Part shown: in pieces, positions 21,553-23,871 of the stretch
Layout of the letters: each line of letters opens with the position of its first letter
How positions within the stretch are numbered: position 1 is the stretch's first letter
From: an uncultured Clostridia bacterium
Lineage (GTDB): Bacteria; Bacillota; Clostridia; Oscillospirales; Ruminococcaceae
Direction of reading: 5' to 3'
Assembly (NCBI GenBank): GCA_937907305.1
Contig: CALERQ010000229.1
Span: forward strand, 1 to 23,871
Length of the DNA: 23,871 nt
The notes under the pieces: generated by a model
Seen by the model: only the letters and a program-made list of their open reading frames with translations
Told to the model about the DNA's origin: nothing
Databases searched by the model: none
Program-made: the position numbers and the translations under genes

Positions 21553-22605
21553 TTGAAAACCGTTATTCTCACCATTTTGGTCTTCGGCGTTATCATCATG
21601 CTGCACGAAAGCGGCCATTTTCTCTTTGCCAAGCTTTTTCATGTAAAAGTGGAGGAGTTTTCCTTTGGCATGGGACCGAAGCTGTGGAGCCGCATTAAAC
21701 ACGGCACACAGTATACCATTCGGGCGTTTCCCATTGGGGGATATGTCGCAATGGAGGGAGAAGATGACGCCGGGAGTGGCGCTGTTGTCCGGGAGGAGAT
21801 CATCTCCACAGCAGAGGGGGACCCTCTGTATGAAAAACCAGCTTGGCAGCGCTTCATCATTATGGCTGCAGGCGCTATCATGAATGTGATCCTTGGATTT
21901 ATCATTCTCATTGTCGTCACTGCGATGTCTGGCCTCATCGGTACCACAACAGTAGCGGTATTCGATGACGATTCTGTTTCTGCAAACTATCTGCAAGCTG
22001 GCGACGAGATCATCAAAGTAAATGGTTACAATACACGGTTTTATGGTGATGCCACCTTTCAAATGCTTCGTGACCAGGATGGAACGATTGATTTTACCTT
22101 GATCCGCGGCGGCGAAGTAATGGAGGTTACCGTCCCATTTAGGACTGAAGAACTTTCCGATGGCATTACAGGGATGCATATGGATTTCAAATTCCTTGGT
22201 GAACCGGTGAACTTTGGTAATACCATCACCTATGCCTGGCACTGGACTTTCTCTCTTGTTAAACAGGTGTGGTATTCTGTCATTGATGTTATTACTGGCC
22301 GGTATGGCTTGCAGGCAATCAGTGGGCCAGTGGGCACTGCGACGATTATCTCACAGGCATCCTCGCAGGGGCTTCGTTCTTTCCTGCTGCTTGTGGCATA
22401 TATCACCATCAATGTTGGTGTATTTAATTTGTTACCGCTGCCAGCATTGGATGGCGGACGCATCCTGTTCGTTCTTATCGAAATGATTTTTCGTCGACCT
22501 GTACCTCCGAAGTTTGAGGCTTGGGTACACCGCATTGGCATCATTCTGCTGTTGGGACTTATTGCCATTGTCACATTCAGCGATGTAATAAAGCTCATTC
22601 ATTAA
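21553..22605 (+). CDS. rseP: RIP metalloprotease RseP (site-2 protease family)
   Basis: This 350-residue intramembrane zinc protease cleaves membrane-embedded regulators such as anti-sigma factors or signal peptide remnants. The active site HESGH is at residues 18-22 inside the first membrane helix. A PDZ domain covers about 130-195 (AGDEIIKVNGYNTRFYGD). The second active-site motif NLLPLPALDGGRI has Asp at 300 in a later helix. The start is TTG at 21553, 5 bases after AGGAGG (21542-21547). The usual neighbour dxr, normally between cdsA and this gene, is absent. Confidence 0.95.
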   Translation: MKTVILTILVFGVIIMLHESGHFLFAKLFHVKVEEFSFGMGPKLWSRIKHGTQYTIRAFPIGGYVAMEGEDDAGSGAVVREEIISTAEGDPLYEKPAWQRFIIMAAGAIMNVILGFIILIVVTAMSGLIGTTTVAVFDDDSVSANYLQAGDEIIKVNGYNTRFYGDATFQMLRDQDGTIDFTLIRGGEVMEVTVPFRTEELSDGITGMHMDFKFLGEPVNFGNTITYAWHWTFSLVKQVWYSVIDVITGRYGLQAISGPVGTATIISQASSQGLRSFLLLVAYITINVGVFNLLPLPALDGGRILFVLIEMIFRRPVPPKFEAWVHRIGIILLLGLIAIVTFSDVIKLIH

Positions 22606-22624
22606 AGCAGGGGAGGGAAGTACC

Positions 22625-23674
22625 ATGCAGCGCAGAGCAACAAATACAGTCCATATTGGTGATATAGCAATCGGTTCTGGCCATCCCATAGCTGTGCAAT
22701 CTATGCTATGCGCTGATTCCGCAGATATCGAAGCCAATGTTGCACAAACCCTGGCATTAAAAGAGGCTGGCTGTGATATCGTACGCCTGGCCATTCCCAC
22801 TATGGATGATATCCGGTTGATCTCCGCCATTAAAAAAGAAGTGGATATCCCACTGGTTGCCGATATTCAGTTCGATTATCGGCTGGCAATTGCAGCTGTT
22901 GAAGCCGGCATTGATAAAGTACGAATCAATCCAGGCAATATTGGTGGGAGTGATCAAATTCACGCCGTAGTGGAAGCCTGCCGAGACCGTCACATTCCTA
23001 TCCGGATCGGCGTTAACAGCGGATCGCTGGAAAAAGATATTTTGCAAAAATACGGCCGTCCCACAACGGAAGCTCTGGTTGAATCGGCACTGCGGCATAT
23101 CCATTTGCTGGAGGACGAGCACTTTACCGATTATCTTATTGCCATTAAATCCAGCGATACCATTACAACAGTAGAAGCCAATCGGCTATTAGCGCAAAAG
23201 GTGGACTGTCCGCTGCACCTGGGTGTGACAGAAGCCGGCACTGAACGCATGGGGATTATTAAATCCAGTGCCGCCCTGGGGGCGCTGCTGTGTGAAGGCA
23301 TTGGTGATACGATTCGTGTATCGCTTACTGCCAACCCCGTACGGGAGGTATATGCCGCCCGGGATATTTTGGCTGCGCTTGATTTGGAACGCAGCCGAGT
23401 TCAATTTGTATCCTGCCCCACCTGCGGCCGCTGTCGGGTCGATTTGTTCCGAATAGCAGAGGAAGCAGAGCAGGCACTTGCCATGGTGCATAAAGACATT
23501 AAAGTTGCAATAATGGGCTGTGCGGTCAATGGCCCTGGCGAAGCTGCTGATGCTGATATCGGCATTGCCGGTGGCAATGGGGAATTTCTGCTTTTCGCAA
23601 AGGGCAGACCATTGTATAAGGTTTCACCCGAGCAAGTAATATTTTCCCTGCTGGATGAAGTCGAAAAACTGTAA
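22625..23674 (+). CDS. ispG: 4-hydroxy-3-methylbut-2-en-1-yl diphosphate synthase (flavodoxin)
   Basis: This 349-residue enzyme carries out the next-to-last step of the MEP isoprenoid pathway with a [4Fe-4S] cluster. The N-terminal TIM barrel shows VQSMLCADSADIEANVAQTLALKEAGCDIVRLA and VADIQFDYRLAIAAVEAGIDKVRINPGNIG. The cluster ligands are C264 and C267 in SCPTCGRC, C299 in MGCAVNGPGE and the neighbouring E306. It is the two-domain bacterial form. It feeds uppS and thus the envelope genes of this cluster. A GGGGAGGG site precedes the ATG. Confidence 0.97.
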   Translation: MQRRATNTVHIGDIAIGSGHPIAVQSMLCADSADIEANVAQTLALKEAGCDIVRLAIPTMDDIRLISAIKKEVDIPLVADIQFDYRLAIAAVEAGIDKVRINPGNIGGSDQIHAVVEACRDRHIPIRIGVNSGSLEKDILQKYGRPTTEALVESALRHIHLLEDEHFTDYLIAIKSSDTITTVEANRLLAQKVDCPLHLGVTEAGTERMGIIKSSAALGALLCEGIGDTIRVSLTANPVREVYAARDILAALDLERSRVQFVSCPTCGRCRVDLFRIAEEAEQALAMVHKDIKVAIMGCAVNGPGEAADADIGIAGGNGEFLLFAKGRPLYKVSPEQVIFSLLDEVEKL

Positions 23675-23686
23675 AGGAGAATAGCT

Positions 23687-23871
23687 TTGCAGAGATTTGA
23701 GGATGTATTCGGTAAATACATAGAAATAAGCTGCCATAACGCCCCACTACGAGAAAGCGAAGTGGTAGGATTACAAATTGCCACAGAGGACAATGCTATT
23801 CGCGTTGCCCTTTCTTCTCCATGCATTATTCCGTATTCTGCGATTGCTGATACTCAGCGCATTCTTTCCAT
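23687..23871 (+). CDS. polC: Probable DNA polymerase III PolC, N-terminal fragment cut by window edge
   Basis: After ispG, AAAGGAG (23673-23679) is followed 7 bases later by TTG at 23687, and the frame stays open to the edge (61 codons): MQRFEDVFGKYIEISCHN and on. Too little is visible for motif proof. In Firmicutes the gene after ispG is usually polC, the Gram-positive replicative polymerase, whose N-terminal domain begins with a similarly small and variable region. The assignment leans on gene order; another start or protein is possible. Confidence 0.55.
   Translation, partial: MQRFEDVFGKYIEISCHNAPLRESEVVGLQIATEDNAIRVALSSPCIIPYSAIADTQRILS

Overview
The window looks like chromosome of a spore-forming, low-to-mid GC Gram-positive bacterium of the class Clostridia, probably an Oscillospiraceae/Ruminococcaceae-type gut commensal. 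The evidence is a forespore sigma factor SigG followed by a YlmC/YmxH sporulation protein, an S4-domain RqcP next to MazG, a frr-uppS-cdsA-rseP-ispG-polC chain, strong AGGAGG ribosome binding sites, Gram-positive lipoprotein signals and frequent TTG starts. The family-level placement is inference.

Layout. Positions 1-1290: 3' part of mazG, hup (HU) and rqcP, with hairpin terminators after hup and rqcP. Positions 1310-2525: sigG, preceded by a sporulation-type promoter, then ylmC and a terminator. Positions 2533-4485: rpsB and tsf. Positions 4508-6272: an M3 oligoendopeptidase. Positions 6374-14517: a large peptide/nickel-family ABC transporter locus. It has a lipoprotein substrate-binding protein with its own promoter, structured leader and terminator, then a second promoter driving dppB-dppC-dppD-dppF and a small single-pass membrane protein. 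Positions 14545-15221, minus strand: a cytidylate-kinase-like protein. Positions 15243-17200, minus strand: two lipoproteins built from one or two copies of an FMN-bind-like domain. They are divergent from apbE (FAD:protein FMN transferase) at 17376. Positions 18497-19925: pyrH and frr. Positions 19962-23871: uppS, a frameshifted cdsA, rseP, ispG and the start of a gene that fits polC.

The most unusual part is the ABC transporter. The second permease (DppC-like, 9790-11661) carries a roughly 285-residue, seven-repeat RCC1-like beta-propeller in the extracytoplasmic loop between its first membrane helix and the conserved LGTDDLGRD start of the transport domain. Its partner ATPase (DppF-like, 12674-14185) carries a roughly 180-residue charged, coiled-coil-rich insertion between Walker A and the Q-loop. 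The transporter therefore has an added domain on both sides of the membrane, plus an extra membrane protein at the end of the operon. I know of no described function for such an assembly.

The second notable system is a predicted flavin-based extracytoplasmic redox module. The lipoprotein domains end in S-(S/T)-C-T-I-S, which resembles the SGAT-x-S/T site that ApbE flavinylates, and an apbE gene lies next to them. Other points are a frameshift near the start of the essential gene cdsA, the absence of dxr from its usual place between cdsA and rseP, and a degenerate second MazG domain.
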